This document shows, piece after piece, positions 30,708 through 39,425 of a DNA stretch of 64,000 bases; position 1 is the first letter of the stretch; every line of letters begins with the position of its first letter. The position numbers and the translations under genes are program-made. Under the pieces are notes generated by a model that saw nothing but the letters and a program-made list of their open reading frames with translations, did no database searches and was not told where the DNA came from. This stretch comes from Lacticaseibacillus brantae DSM 23927. Its GTDB lineage: Bacteria > Bacillota > Bacilli > Lactobacillales > Lactobacillaceae. The DNA lies in assembly GCF_001436115.1 (NCBI RefSeq), contig NZ_AYZQ01000004.1, forward strand, positions 124,001-188,000, written 5' to 3'.

Positions 30708-30736
30708 TTTAGTCTGTTTACAGAAAAGGCTATAAT
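30708..30736 (+). promoter_or_regulatory. Promoter of dltXABCD
   Basis: TTTAGT (30708-30713), 17-base spacer, TATAAT (30731-30736). Confidence 0.65.
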
Positions 30737-30768
30737 TTAGAGTAATTACAAGATGGGGGTGGGCTTGC

Positions 30769-30918
30769 TTGCTAGGGAAATTAAAGCAGCTGTGGCAGAA
30801 TGCAACGTTCCAATTTGTCTTCTGGACGATTGTGTACTTCCTGATTCTACTTTCACTGGTTTACTTATACAGTTACAGCGGGATTAACAACAGTAAATTC
30901 ATTTACAACGAATTCTAA
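30769..30918 (+). CDS. dltX: Teichoic acid D-Ala incorporation-associated protein DltX
   Basis: The 49-residue membrane peptide has one transmembrane helix (about 17-35) and the conserved C-terminus SGINNSKFIYNEF, the DltX motif that acts with DltB and DltD in moving D-alanine across the membrane. The probable start is TTG 30769, six bases after GGGGGTGG; no ATG exists in this frame. dltA begins 17 bases after the stop. The gene is easily missed because of its size and start codon. Confidence 0.88.
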   Translation: MLGKLKQLWQNATFQFVFWTIVYFLILLSLVYLYSYSGINNSKFIYNEF

Positions 30919-30935
30919 AACAAGGAGTCGGGATT

Positions 30936-32462
30936 ATGGTTGAAAATATCATTCATGCAATCGACACTGTGGCCACACAGTCGCCGGATAAAATCGCCTA
31001 CGTCTATGAAGGACAGGCCTATACTTATGCTCAACTTAAACAAGGCTCTGATCGCTTGGCAAATTTCTTTAGCCAAGTGTTGCCAGCTAAAGCTCCAATT
31101 GTGGTCTACGGTGGCCAAACGTTTGAGATGGTTCAAGTTTTCTTAGGTCTCTCAAAATCGGGTCATGCGTACATTCCAATTGATACACACAGTCCTAACG
31201 AACGCATCACTCAAGTCCAAGAAGTGGCGCAATCACCGGCCGTGATTGCTGTTGAACCATTGCCAATTGAGGTCCCAGACGTCCAAGTCGTGGACCAAAG
31301 TTTACTGACTGAAGCCATCAATGGTGGCAATGACAATTACGACCCTGCCTTACAAGTCAGTGGGGATGATAATTACTACATCATCTTTACGAGCGGCACC
31401 ACTGGTAAACCAAAAGGGGTACAAATCAGTCATCGTAACTTGCTAAGCTACGTTAACTGGAATGTCGATGATTTTGGTTTAGAAGAAGGCGTCGTGGCAA
31501 TGTCGCAACCACCGTATTCGTTTGACCTTTCAGTGATGGATCTTTACCCAACACTGGTCCTAGGTGGCACGCTGATGGCGATTCCAAAGCAAATCACAGA
31601 TAACTTCAAATTATTGTTTGAAACGTTACCAGAACTCGGTTTAAATGAATGGGTTTCAACCCCTTCATTTGCTGAAATCGCCTTGCTCGATCCAAACTTT
31701 GATCAAGAGCACTATCCAAAGTTGACCCATTTCTTATTCTGTGGCGAAGAGCTCACCAATAAGACAGCGACAGCCCTGATTGACCGGTTCCCAAATGCGG
31801 CCGTCTATAATACCTACGGCCCTACAGAAGCAACAGTTGCTGTGACCGGCATGCAAATTACCGCTGACGTTGTGGCCCAATATCCACGGTTACCGATTGG
31901 TTATGCTAAGCCTGATACTGAAGTTTATGTGGTCAACGAAGAGAACCAACGTGTGGCTCCTGATACTGAGGGCGAATTGATGATTGTTGGGCCAAGTGTT
32001 TCTAAAGGCTACTTGAATAATCCAGATAAGACGGCCAGTGCTTTCTTTGACGCTGATGGGAAGGCTGGGTACCGGACAGGGGACCTAGTCACGATGGCCG
32101 CCGATGGGCTGGTCTTCTATCGTGGCCGGACTGACTTCCAGGTCAAATTACATGGTTACCGGATTGAACTGGAAGATATTGATCACAATTTAGCCAGTGT
32201 AAGTCATGTGAAACAAGCGACGACTGTGCCACGGTACGATAAAGATCATAAGGTCACCCAATTAATCGCTTATGTCGTTCCGGCCGGTGGGGACTTTGCT
32301 AGCGATATGGATCGTACCAAAGCTATTAAAGCTGAATTAGGCCAAATGATTATGGAATACATGGTGCCCCAACGGATTGTTTATCGGGACGCCTTACCAT
32401 TAACAGCTAACGGGAAAGTTGATCGCAAAGCCTTGATTGCAGAGGTCAACCCAAATGCTTAA
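30936..32462 (+). CDS. dltA: D-alanine--D-alanyl carrier protein ligase DltA
   Basis: Activates D-alanine as adenylate and loads it on DltC. The 508-residue adenylation-domain protein has the P-loop FTSGTTGKPKGV (about 151-162), NTYGPTEATVAV, and the C-terminal YRTGDLV, FYRGRTDFQVKLHGYRIE and NGKVDRKAL motifs with the catalytic Lys. AAGGAG precedes the ATG. The end overlaps dltB by eight bases. Confidence 0.96.
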   Translation: MVENIIHAIDTVATQSPDKIAYVYEGQAYTYAQLKQGSDRLANFFSQVLPAKAPIVVYGGQTFEMVQVFLGLSKSGHAYIPIDTHSPNERITQVQEVAQSPAVIAVEPLPIEVPDVQVVDQSLLTEAINGGNDNYDPALQVSGDDNYYIIFTSGTTGKPKGVQISHRNLLSYVNWNVDDFGLEEGVVAMSQPPYSFDLSVMDLYPTLVLGGTLMAIPKQITDNFKLLFETLPELGLNEWVSTPSFAEIALLDPNFDQEHYPKLTHFLFCGEELTNKTATALIDRFPNAAVYNTYGPTEATVAVTGMQITADVVAQYPRLPIGYAKPDTEVYVVNEENQRVAPDTEGELMIVGPSVSKGYLNNPDKTASAFFDADGKAGYRTGDLVTMAADGLVFYRGRTDFQVKLHGYRIELEDIDHNLASVSHVKQATTVPRYDKDHKVTQLIAYVVPAGGDFASDMDRTKAIKAELGQMIMEYMVPQRIVYRDALPLTANGKVDRKALIAEVNPNA

Positions 32463-33672
32463 TTTACAACCATATGAAAATCCAATGTATTTCGTCTATC
32501 TGTTGATTGGTCTAATTCCCGTGATTATTGGGCTGTTCTACGGTAAACGATTCCGTTGGTACGAATCATTGTTCTCGTTATTCTTTATTATTTTGATTTT
32601 TGATGCGGATAAGTGGCCCCAAGGACAAGCGTTAATCGTTTATGTCCTGTACAACACCTTACTGGTTTGGGGATACACCAAGTATCGCACGGCAGCAGAA
32701 TCCAAAAATAAGACCTGGGTGTTTGTCCTGGCAGTCATTTTGGGCATTGCGCCGTTGACGGTGGTTAAGTTTACACCACTGTTTGCGACTCACCCGTCAA
32801 TTCTCGGATTCTTAGGGATTAGCTATTTGACCTTCAAGGTTGTCGGCATGATTATGGAGACGCGTGATGGGTCAATCAAAGAATTTAACTTGATTAAGTT
32901 CTGGCAATTCCTACTGTTTTTCCCAACGATTTCCAGTGGCCCAATTGATCGGTATCGGCGCTTCATCGCTGATTATGATTCGGTCCCTGATCGCCAGAAG
33001 TACACGGAATTGTTCAGTAAAGCCATTCATTACTTGATGCTAGGATTCTTATACAAATTCATTCTTGGCTACATTTTTGGGACGCTGCTTTATCCTTACA
33101 TGCAGCACATGGCTATCGTCGCTGGGCAGCACACCTTCTTGCACCTGTCTTGGGGAGTTGTCGGCGTGATGTACGCGTACTCGGGCTATCTGTTCTTTGA
33201 CTTTGCTGGTTACTCATTGTTTGCGGTCGCAATTTCATATTTCATGGGAATTGAAACACCGATGAACTTTAATCAACCATTCAAGTCTTACAACATTAAA
33301 GATTTCTGGAATCGTTGGCATATGACCTTGAGTTTCTGGTTCCGTGATTATATCTACATGCGCTTTGTGTTCTTCATGATGAAGCATAAACTCGTCAAAA
33401 GTCGGGTCGCTACCGCCGCTATCGGCTACTTCCTGCTCTTTGGCATCATGGGTGTCTGGCATGGGGAAACCTGGTACTACATTGTTTATGGGCTGTTCCA
33501 CGCGGTGCTGATTAATTTAACGGACATGTGGATTCGCTTTAAGAAGAAGCACAAAGGGTTGTTGCCAAGCAACAAGTTCACGTATTATTTCTCGGTGTTC
33601 TTAACGTTTAATACAGTCTGCTTCTCGTTCCTGATTTTCTCTGGTTTCTTAGATCAACTCTGGTTCCATTAA
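32455..33672 (+). CDS. dltB: D-alanyl transfer protein DltB (MBOAT)
   Basis: Membrane-bound O-acyltransferase that passes D-alanine from DltC through the membrane. The 405-residue protein has about ten hydrophobic segments, the WNRWHMTLSFWFRDYIYM block and the catalytic His336 in WHGETWYYIVYGLFHA. The ATG at 32455 overlaps the end of dltA, with GAGGTC upstream. Confidence 0.95.
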   Translation: MLNLQPYENPMYFVYLLIGLIPVIIGLFYGKRFRWYESLFSLFFIILIFDADKWPQGQALIVYVLYNTLLVWGYTKYRTAAESKNKTWVFVLAVILGIAPLTVVKFTPLFATHPSILGFLGISYLTFKVVGMIMETRDGSIKEFNLIKFWQFLLFFPTISSGPIDRYRRFIADYDSVPDRQKYTELFSKAIHYLMLGFLYKFILGYIFGTLLYPYMQHMAIVAGQHTFLHLSWGVVGVMYAYSGYLFFDFAGYSLFAVAISYFMGIETPMNFNQPFKSYNIKDFWNRWHMTLSFWFRDYIYMRFVFFMMKHKLVKSRVATAAIGYFLLFGIMGVWHGETWYYIVYGLFHAVLINLTDMWIRFKKKHKGLLPSNKFTYYFSVFLTFNTVCFSFLIFSGFLDQLWFH

Positions 33673-33694
33673 AAAAACAAAGTGAGGGCTTATT

Positions 33695-33937
33695 ATGAAT
33701 CATGAAGATATAAAAAATGGCGTTATCGATATTTTGGTTGACCTGACAGGGTCAGACGATGTCCGCGACAACTTGGATATCAACTTATTTGATACTGGGT
33801 TACTGGACTCAATGGGGACCGTGCAGTTGTTACTCGAATTGCAATCACAATTTGGCATTGATGTGCCAGTTTCTGAATTCGAACGTGACGAATGGGCCAC
33901 ACCAAACAAAATTATTGCGAAAGTAGAAAGTATGTAA
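33695..33937 (+). CDS. dltC: D-alanyl carrier protein DltC
   Basis: The 80-residue acyl-carrier-type protein has the phosphopantetheine attachment serine Ser39 in LLDSMGTVQ. It carries activated D-alanine from DltA to DltB. AAAGTGAGGGC precedes the ATG; the stop is three bases before dltD. Confidence 0.95.
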   Translation: MNHEDIKNGVIDILVDLTGSDDVRDNLDINLFDTGLLDSMGTVQLLLELQSQFGIDVPVSEFERDEWATPNKIIAKVESM

Positions 33938-33939
33938 TC

Positions 33940-35196
33940 ATGAAAAAGACCCTATGGCGGGTTTTAGGACCCTTAGCAGTGGCGGTGGTCCTGGTACTAG
34001 GTGTATTGCTTTTGCCTTTTACCTTGGGGACGCCTAGTCAAGCGACCCTGACAAAGGCTGCCAGCTCACTTTCAGATAATGTTCTTAAAGGCCAGCGGGT
34101 GAAAAATGCCGCCATGGCGGATAACTATGTGCCGTTTATCGGTTCCTCTGAATTATCACGAATGGACAGTTTTCACCCTTCTGTCTTAGCCCAGAAGTAT
34201 CACCGTAATTACACGCCCTTCCTGATGGGAACCGCTGGGACCCAATCCCTGACGCACTTCTTCTCGATGAATGCGCTCCAGCATATGACCGGGAAGAAAG
34301 CCGTTGTGGTGGTGTCACCCCAATGGTTCGTCAAGAAGGGTGTCCGGAAATCGATGTTTGATTACTTCTATTCACCTTCACAGGTGGCATATTTCCTTGA
34401 TCATGCCAAGAACAACACCGCTGATCGCTATGCTGCAGCACGCCTCCTCGATTTCCCTTCCAGCGAATCTGATGGGACCGTTGAAGATGCTCTGAAGAAC
34501 GTCGCGTTGGGTAAACCGATGACTGATTTCCAGAAGACCTACGTCCAGAAGATTAAGACCACGTTGCTGGATCACCAAGATGCCTTGTTCTCACAACTCT
34601 TTATGCAGAGTAATGAGGGCACTTTGGATAAGGCTGCTGCAGTCTTACCTAAGACGTATGACGTGAAGAATCTAGATGCCCTGGCCACCCAGATTGGTGC
34701 CAAGGAAACTAACGGCAATTCGTTTGAAATTAAAAACAGCTTTTACAATGAGCGGGTTAAGCGAATTGAGAAGAACTTGAAGAATTCTCAGGTGAACTTT
34801 AACTATGTTGAATCTCCAGAATTCTCCGATTTCCAATTATTGCTCAATACCTTCGCCAAGAAGAAAATGGAAGTCTTGTTTGTCATTCCGCCAATTAATC
34901 AGCGTTGGGCTGAGTATACTGGCTTGGATCTGAACATGATTGAGGCTTTTACACGGAAAGTGGAATATCAACTGCGTTCGCAAGGATTCAATCATGTGCT
35001 TGATTTGACTCAAGATGGTGGGGAACAATATTTCATGGAAGATACGATTCATATTGGCTGGCGCGGCTGGCTGAAAATGGATCAAAGTGTGCAGCCATTC
35101 TTGAAGGACTTGAATGCTGGTCCTGTCGATTATAAGATGAATAACCATTTCTATACCAAGAGCTGGCAGAATGCCAAGGCCCCAGCTGTTGAATAA
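33940..35196 (+). CDS. dltD: D-alanyl-lipoteichoic acid transfer protein DltD
   Basis: The 418-residue SGNH-like esterase is anchored by one N-terminal membrane helix (about 8-28) with its catalytic domain outside. The nucleophile motif is GSSELSRMDSFHP (Ser69/70), and the Asp-His pair is D368-x2-H371 in DTIHIGW. It transfers D-alanine onto teichoic acid. The ATG at 33940 lies right after dltC; the longer open frame overlaps dltC and is not used. It ends in a large bidirectional terminator. Confidence 0.95.
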   Translation: MKKTLWRVLGPLAVAVVLVLGVLLLPFTLGTPSQATLTKAASSLSDNVLKGQRVKNAAMADNYVPFIGSSELSRMDSFHPSVLAQKYHRNYTPFLMGTAGTQSLTHFFSMNALQHMTGKKAVVVVSPQWFVKKGVRKSMFDYFYSPSQVAYFLDHAKNNTADRYAAARLLDFPSSESDGTVEDALKNVALGKPMTDFQKTYVQKIKTTLLDHQDALFSQLFMQSNEGTLDKAAAVLPKTYDVKNLDALATQIGAKETNGNSFEIKNSFYNERVKRIEKNLKNSQVNFNYVESPEFSDFQLLLNTFAKKKMEVLFVIPPINQRWAEYTGLDLNMIEAFTRKVEYQLRSQGFNHVLDLTQDGGEQYFMEDTIHIGWRGWLKMDQSVQPFLKDLNAGPVDYKMNNHFYTKSWQNAKAPAVE

Positions 35197-35252
35197 AAAA
35201 ACTCGTCGGTTTGCCGGAAGTTATGCTTCCAAAGGCAAGCTGACGAGTTTTT
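35197..35252. terminator. Bidirectional terminator between dltD and the YslB-like gene
   Basis: AAAAAACTCGTCGG...GGAAG-TTATG-CTTCC...CTGACGAGTTTTTTT, a long stem with A and T tracts on both sides. Confidence 0.9.
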
Positions 35253-35717
35253 TTAATCGATTAAATCATCAATAATGGGTTGTTTATCCCGGGTATCTAA
35301 CGAGATGGTAATGAGAACAGCTTGGTCACGGGAGAGAACTTGACTGTTGCCTTCTACAACCACCCCTAGCTGTTGCTGGAGCAACTGAGCCAAGAGCCCA
35401 GCTTCTAATTGGAAATCAGGCTTATCGAAATCTTTCAAACGCGCCGCAACGGTGGAACCATCTAATCGGTATTCGCGCTGTTGACGTTTCTGTGATTGAT
35501 TAGCCAAGGTCCCAAGACCTAGCTGGGCAAACAGACCCGGAATATCAGCTTCTTTAGTGGGAAGCTTCTCTGCTAAGCTGCGTCCCGCCCAGTAAAGAAT
35601 ATCGGATTGTTCATCCCCAAGTAAATCGGGTAATACAAGGTCTCGCAAAGCGATTTGTCCGAAAAGTGGGGTCGTTTCGTCAATCGCCATTAGGGTTTTG
35701 TAGGCAGGTTCTGTCAT
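35253..35717 (-). CDS. DUF2507 protein (YslB family)
   Basis: The 154-residue soluble protein matches the YslB/DUF2507 layout: LRDLVLPDLLGDEQSDILYWAGRSLAEKLP near the N-terminus and FQLEAGLLAQLLQQQLG in the second half, the latter like V4R-type small-ligand folds. The function is unknown. GGAGGAAGAGAC precedes the ATG. In Bacillus yslB lies between trxA and racE; here it keeps that neighbourhood but is on the other strand, with the dlt operon on one side. Confidence 0.85.
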   Translation of the reverse strand: MTEPAYKTLMAIDETTPLFGQIALRDLVLPDLLGDEQSDILYWAGRSLAEKLPTKEADIPGLFAQLGLGTLANQSQKRQQREYRLDGSTVAARLKDFDKPDFQLEAGLLAQLLQQQLGVVVEGNSQVLSRDQAVLITISLDTRDKQPIIDDLID

Positions 35718-35788
35718 GTCTCTTCCTCCAATTCTGCTTTTAAGTATACGTTAATCATCGGCTTTTTTCAGCATTACCATGCCATGAC

Positions 35789-35817
35789 TTGAAATTTTTC
35801 GCCGAAGCTATCAGAAT
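35789..35817 (+). promoter_or_regulatory. Candidate promoter of murI-rdgB
   Basis: TTGAAA (35789-35794), 17-base spacer, CAGAAT (35812-35817). Confidence 0.4.
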
Positions 35818-35861
35818 AGAGTTTCAGAGTTGTTTGCGAATAAATACAGGAAAAAGGTCTT

Positions 35862-37304
35862 ATGATGAATACACAACCAATTGGTTTCATTGATTCAGGT
35901 GTTGGCGGGCTCACCGTTTTTAAAGAAGCGTTGAAGCAGTTGCCACACGAAAATATGGTTTTTCTTGGCGATCAAGCCCGCTTACCATATGGTCCGCGGC
36001 CGGCCGAACAAGTTGTGGCGTTCACCTGGCAAATGGTGAATTTCATGATGGCCCAGAACATCAAGATGTTAGTGATTGCCTGTAACACAGCGACAGCAGC
36101 AGCCTTGGATGTGGTTAAAGCCCAACTGCCCATTCCAGTAGTTGGCGTCATTTTGCCCGGGAGCCGAGCTGCATTAAAGGTGAGTCAGAATAACCACATT
36201 GGCGTCATCGCCACTGAAGGCACCGTCAAAGCCGGGGCGTATGCGAAGACCATTCATGATAAGAATGCTACGGTCTCGGTGACAAGCCTGGCTGCACCTA
36301 AATTCGTGCCAGTGGTTGAAAGTAACGAATATCAATCACCAATTGCCAAACGGATTGTAACAGAGACCCTGGCACCGTTGAAGCATACTGATATTGATAC
36401 GCTGGTCATGGGATGTACACATTACCCGTTGTTACGGCCAATCATTGAGAATGTTATGGGACCCAAGGTGACGTTGATTGATCCAGGGATTGAAACTGTC
36501 AGCGAGGTTTCTACTTTACTTGATTATTTTGATATTGCGAACAACGATGCCGATTTCACACCGACACAACGGTTTTTTACGACCGGCTCGCCCAGTATGT
36601 TCGATACCATTGGTAAACAGTGGTTAGGTCTGAATCAATTGCATGCCCAGCATGTGGAAATTGATCAGTTGCCAACGAATTACGAAGCCGCCCCTTTGGA
36701 TACAATTGTGGTCGCCACCCAAAATGCTGGTAAAGCTCGCGAATTTGCGGCTGTATTTGAAAGTGAAGGAATCAAAGTTAAAACCTTGCGCGATTTTCCA
36801 GAATTACCAGACGTAGCGGAGACTGGCAGTACGTTCGAAGAAAATGCCCGAATCAAGGCGGATACATACGCTAGAGCGCTTGAATTGCCAGTCTTGGCCG
36901 ATGACTCTGGATTAATGGTGGATGCGTTAGGTGGCAAACCAGGGGTATTCTCAGCACGATATGCTGGCGCTGGGCACAACGATGCCGCTAATAATGCTAA
37001 ATTGATGGCTGAATTAGGGGAAGTTCCGGCTGATGATCGCACGGCGACCTTTCACACAACCTTAGTTTTTGCCAAACCGAACCAACCTGATCAGGACTTG
37101 GTGGTTGAAGGCGACTTACCAGGCATGATTGTTGGCGTACCTCGTGGTAACGACGGGTTCGGTTATGATCCGTATTTCTATGTACCGGAGCAAGGTAAAA
37201 CATTGGCAGAAATGACCACAGATGAGAAGAATGCAATCAGTCACCGTGGCCAAGCAATCAAGGCGTTGGCCAAAGTCTGGCGTGCTTGGTACCAGGAGGA
37301 TTAA
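35862..37304 (+). CDS. murI: Glutamate racemase fused to XTP/dITP pyrophosphatase (MurI-RdgB)
   Basis: The single 480-residue frame joins two enzymes. Residues 1 to about 268 are a complete glutamate racemase that supplies D-Glu for peptidoglycan: FIDSGVGGLT, and the two catalytic cysteines Cys74 (ACNTA) and Cys185 (GCTHYPLL). Residues 279-480 are a complete RdgB/Ham1 pyrophosphatase that removes ITP/XTP: TQNAGK, LADDSGL (Asp347-Asp348), GFGYDPYF and SHRGQA. The linker is only about ten residues. The two genes are neighbours in other Firmicutes, so the fusion reflects an existing pair. AAAAAGGTCTT precedes the ATG. Confidence 0.94.
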   Translation: MMNTQPIGFIDSGVGGLTVFKEALKQLPHENMVFLGDQARLPYGPRPAEQVVAFTWQMVNFMMAQNIKMLVIACNTATAAALDVVKAQLPIPVVGVILPGSRAALKVSQNNHIGVIATEGTVKAGAYAKTIHDKNATVSVTSLAAPKFVPVVESNEYQSPIAKRIVTETLAPLKHTDIDTLVMGCTHYPLLRPIIENVMGPKVTLIDPGIETVSEVSTLLDYFDIANNDADFTPTQRFFTTGSPSMFDTIGKQWLGLNQLHAQHVEIDQLPTNYEAAPLDTIVVATQNAGKAREFAAVFESEGIKVKTLRDFPELPDVAETGSTFEENARIKADTYARALELPVLADDSGLMVDALGGKPGVFSARYAGAGHNDAANNAKLMAELGEVPADDRTATFHTTLVFAKPNQPDQDLVVEGDLPGMIVGVPRGNDGFGYDPYFYVPEQGKTLAEMTTDEKNAISHRGQAIKALAKVWRAWYQED

Positions 37305-37305
37305 G

Positions 37306-37821
37306 ATGGAAATTTTAGCTGTTAGTGATACGCATGGTGATGCCGCAATTCTCCAAACGTTGTTGGCCCGACATCCAAATTTAGATGGCTATTTTTATGC
37401 CGGCGATTCTGAGTTAACTGCAACCAATCCACTGTTTGAGACGTATCGAGCTGTGGCAGGCAATATGGATTTTGATCCGGAGTTTCCAATGACGGTCACT
37501 GAAACAATCGATGGTGAGACTGTCTTCATGGCTCACGGGCACCGTTATGGCGTCAACTTCGGCCTTGACGACCTCGTCGCGGCTGGCCAAGACGCGCACG
37601 CCAATATCATTCTTTTTGGGCATACTCACCAACTGGGTGTTGAAATGCATGCTGGCATACTTGTGTTGAATCCGGGCAGTATTAGTCAACCACGAGGTGA
37701 ATTTGCTCACCTTGGTGGGACTTATGCGCTGATTACCGCTACCCCAACAGCATTTGACATTAGTTACCGCACGCGAGACGGCGAAAATGCTGGCTTAGAC
37801 CGGCATTTTGATCGCAAGTGA
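37306..37821 (+). CDS. YfcE-type metallophosphoesterase
   Basis: The 171-residue calcineurin-like phosphodiesterase has the metal motifs SDTHGD, GDSE, GNMD, AHGH and GHTHQ in order. The family hydrolyses phosphodiesters in vitro; the physiological substrate is unknown. The ATG at 37306 stands one base after the fused gene's stop, with AGGAGG in the end of that gene, so they are coupled. The order rdgB-yfcE matches Bacillus ysnA-ysnB. Confidence 0.92.
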   Translation: MEILAVSDTHGDAAILQTLLARHPNLDGYFYAGDSELTATNPLFETYRAVAGNMDFDPEFPMTVTETIDGETVFMAHGHRYGVNFGLDDLVAAGQDAHANIILFGHTHQLGVEMHAGILVLNPGSISQPRGEFAHLGGTYALITATPTAFDISYRTRDGENAGLDRHFDRK

Positions 37822-37851
37822 AGCAGGTGACTTAAACGTTTTTTAGCCCAA

Positions 37852-37894
37852 AAAAGAGGTCGGGACAAAACTAAGTTTTGTCCCGACCTCTTTT
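37852..37894. terminator. Bidirectional terminator between yfcE and glpF
   Basis: AAAAGAGGTCGGGACAAAA-CTAAG and its full complement, ending in TTTT; a 19-pair stem. Confidence 0.93.
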
Positions 37895-37901
37895 GATCTA
37901 T

Positions 37902-38633
37902 TTACATAAAGAACCCTTTGTAAGTGGCAATGCCAGCAATCCCAGCAAGGATTGGCGCAAGCACTGGGACCCAAGCATAACCCCAATCGGAGCTACCCTT
38001 ATGCTTCAATGGGAATAACCAGTGCACCAAACGAGGGCCTAAGTCACGCGCTGGATTCAAACCAGGGCCTGTTGGGCCACCCAACGAAGCAACCAGGGTT
38101 GCAACCAAGAAGCCTAAGCCCATGTGTGCAGTCCCGAGATTATTTTGGAAGAAAGGCGCCTTAGTAATCCCTAAGGCCGCAATGAATAAAATATAAGAGC
38201 CTAAAAATTCGTTGATAAAGCCATTGAGCTTACTCTTGGTCGCGTTGATGGTTGAGAAAGTCCCAAGAATATGTTGGGTATCTTCCGTTAAATCATAGTG
38301 AGGCTTGTATGCAGCCACAACTAAAAGCTGACCAACAATCGCGCCGGCCATCTGCACGGCAATGTATGGCAAGACTTCATTCCAAGGGAAAAGGCCTGAT
38401 ACGGCTAAGCCGATTGTGAAAGCGGGATTGATGTGGTTGCCAGAAATTGAACCAAACATCATGGCTGGAATCATAACCCCAGCACCATAACCCACAGCAA
38501 TCAACATCCAATCCGAACCATTACCTTTTGTTCCTTTTAAGTCGACGTTAGCCACGGAGCCATTCCCCAAGATGACCAACAGCGCTGTCCCGATGAATTC
38601 GGCGATTAAGCGCGTTCCTAATGCGTATGTCAT
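37902..38633 (-). CDS. glpF: Glycerol uptake facilitator / aquaglyceroporin
   Basis: The 243-residue MIP-family channel has six membrane segments and both pore motifs: INPAF (about 68-72) and NPARD (about 196-200). The Asp after the second NPAR and the GLNPARDLGPR context favour a glycerol-conducting GlpF-like channel over a strict water channel. TTTGGAGGAGAGTT precedes the ATG. It is monocistronic and not next to glpK. Confidence 0.92.
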   Translation of the reverse strand: MTYALGTRLIAEFIGTALLVILGNGSVANVDLKGTKGNGSDWMLIAVGYGAGVMIPAMMFGSISGNHINPAFTIGLAVSGLFPWNEVLPYIAVQMAGAIVGQLLVVAAYKPHYDLTEDTQHILGTFSTINATKSKLNGFINEFLGSYILFIAALGITKAPFFQNNLGTAHMGLGFLVATLVASLGGPTGPGLNPARDLGPRLVHWLFPLKHKGSSDWGYAWVPVLAPILAGIAGIATYKGFFM

Positions 38634-38665
38634 AACTCTCCTCCAAAAATTTTAATAGTGAACAC

Positions 38666-38679
38666 ATGATTACAATCAT
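38666..38679 (-). promoter_or_regulatory. Short palindrome in the glpF upstream region
   Basis: ATGATT-AC-AATCAT, six-base arms, 33 bases before the glpF start. It may be part of the glpF promoter or an operator; no clear -10/-35 pair was found. Confidence 0.3.
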
Positions 38680-38840
38680 ACCAACATTTGGCAACAGAGT
38701 AAACAGGTTTTCAGAAAGGCGGCAAGCAAAACGTTGGTTACGTGCATTTGTGAACGGTTACAATTGTATTGTACACGATTTAAATGTTTTGTCGACTGCT
38801 TTATTCTGACATAAATAATTGCTTAAGCTTCCTGGTATTC

Positions 38841-38870
38841 TTGTCATTTGGCAGTGGAGCTTGCTATGAT
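38841..38870 (+). promoter_or_regulatory. Promoter of cbpB
   Basis: TTGTCA (38841-38846), 18-base spacer, TATGAT (38865-38870), preceded by TTGC. Confidence 0.55.
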
Positions 38871-38902
38871 GAGTGAGGAACAAAAAGGAAAGGTGTGGCA
38901 AG

Positions 38903-39370
38903 ATGATCAGTAAAGCCATCAACGCAATGCTTAAAGAACAAGAGCAACATTTCCTCATTCCGGGCGAAATGGTCGCCAGTGTCAATGAAGATAACGCGCT
39001 CGCTCATGCTTTCTTAGTTTTGACCAAGGTCCGATACTCCAAAATTCCTGTTCTTGACAAAGATTCAAAGTTTAAGGGCCTCTTATCGATGCCAATGATT
39101 ACTGATACAATGTTGGGGTTAGAGCAACTAAGCCTGGCGCCACTAGATGAATTATGTGTTAAAGACGTGATGGAAACCGATGTACAAACCATCGAGAATC
39201 CCTATGATGCTGAACTCGTGATGCATTTGCTTGTCGACTTGCCTTTCATCCCCGTAGTTGCCAGCACTGGCGAGTTCACGGGAATTGTCACACGGCGCGA
39301 GTTTATGAAGGCCCTCAACCATATCAGCCACAATCTTGATAATGAATATGACATTCAACCAAAAGCGTAA
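38903..39370 (+). CDS. cbpB: Cyclic-di-AMP-binding CBS protein CbpB (DarB/YkuL family)
   Basis: The 155-residue protein is a single CBS pair (about 15-75 and 90-145) with no other domain, the size of CbpB/DarB. In Listeria and Bacillus the ligand-free form stimulates the (p)ppGpp synthetase Rel, and cyclic-di-AMP blocks this. The segments SKIPVLDKDSKFKGLLS and LPFIPVVASTGEFTGIVTRREF are the nucleotide-binding edges. The ATG at 38903 follows AAAGGAAAGGTG; an earlier GTG would overlap that site. Ligand binding is inferred from the family. Confidence 0.82.
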   Translation: MISKAINAMLKEQEQHFLIPGEMVASVNEDNALAHAFLVLTKVRYSKIPVLDKDSKFKGLLSMPMITDTMLGLEQLSLAPLDELCVKDVMETDVQTIENPYDAELVMHLLVDLPFIPVVASTGEFTGIVTRREFMKALNHISHNLDNEYDIQPKA

Positions 39371-39372
39371 CT

Positions 39373-39420
39373 AAAAAGGTGTGCGGGTTGCCCGGCAGGG
39401 CAACTCACACACCTTTTTTA
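39373..39420. terminator. Bidirectional terminator between cbpB and the DUF368 gene
   Basis: AAAAAGGTGTG...GGTTGCCC-GGCA-GGGCAAC...CACACCTTTTTT. Confidence 0.9.
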
Positions 39421-39425
39421 GTTGG

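Noticed and set aside
30753-30887. 44-codon ATG frame (MGVGLLARE...) overlapping dltX
   Set aside because: Different frame from the conserved DltX peptide; its product has no transmembrane helix or known motif.
36680-37042. 120-codon antisense frame in the RdgB half of the fused gene
   Set aside because: The coding strand carries all RdgB motifs; the antisense product is a shadow.
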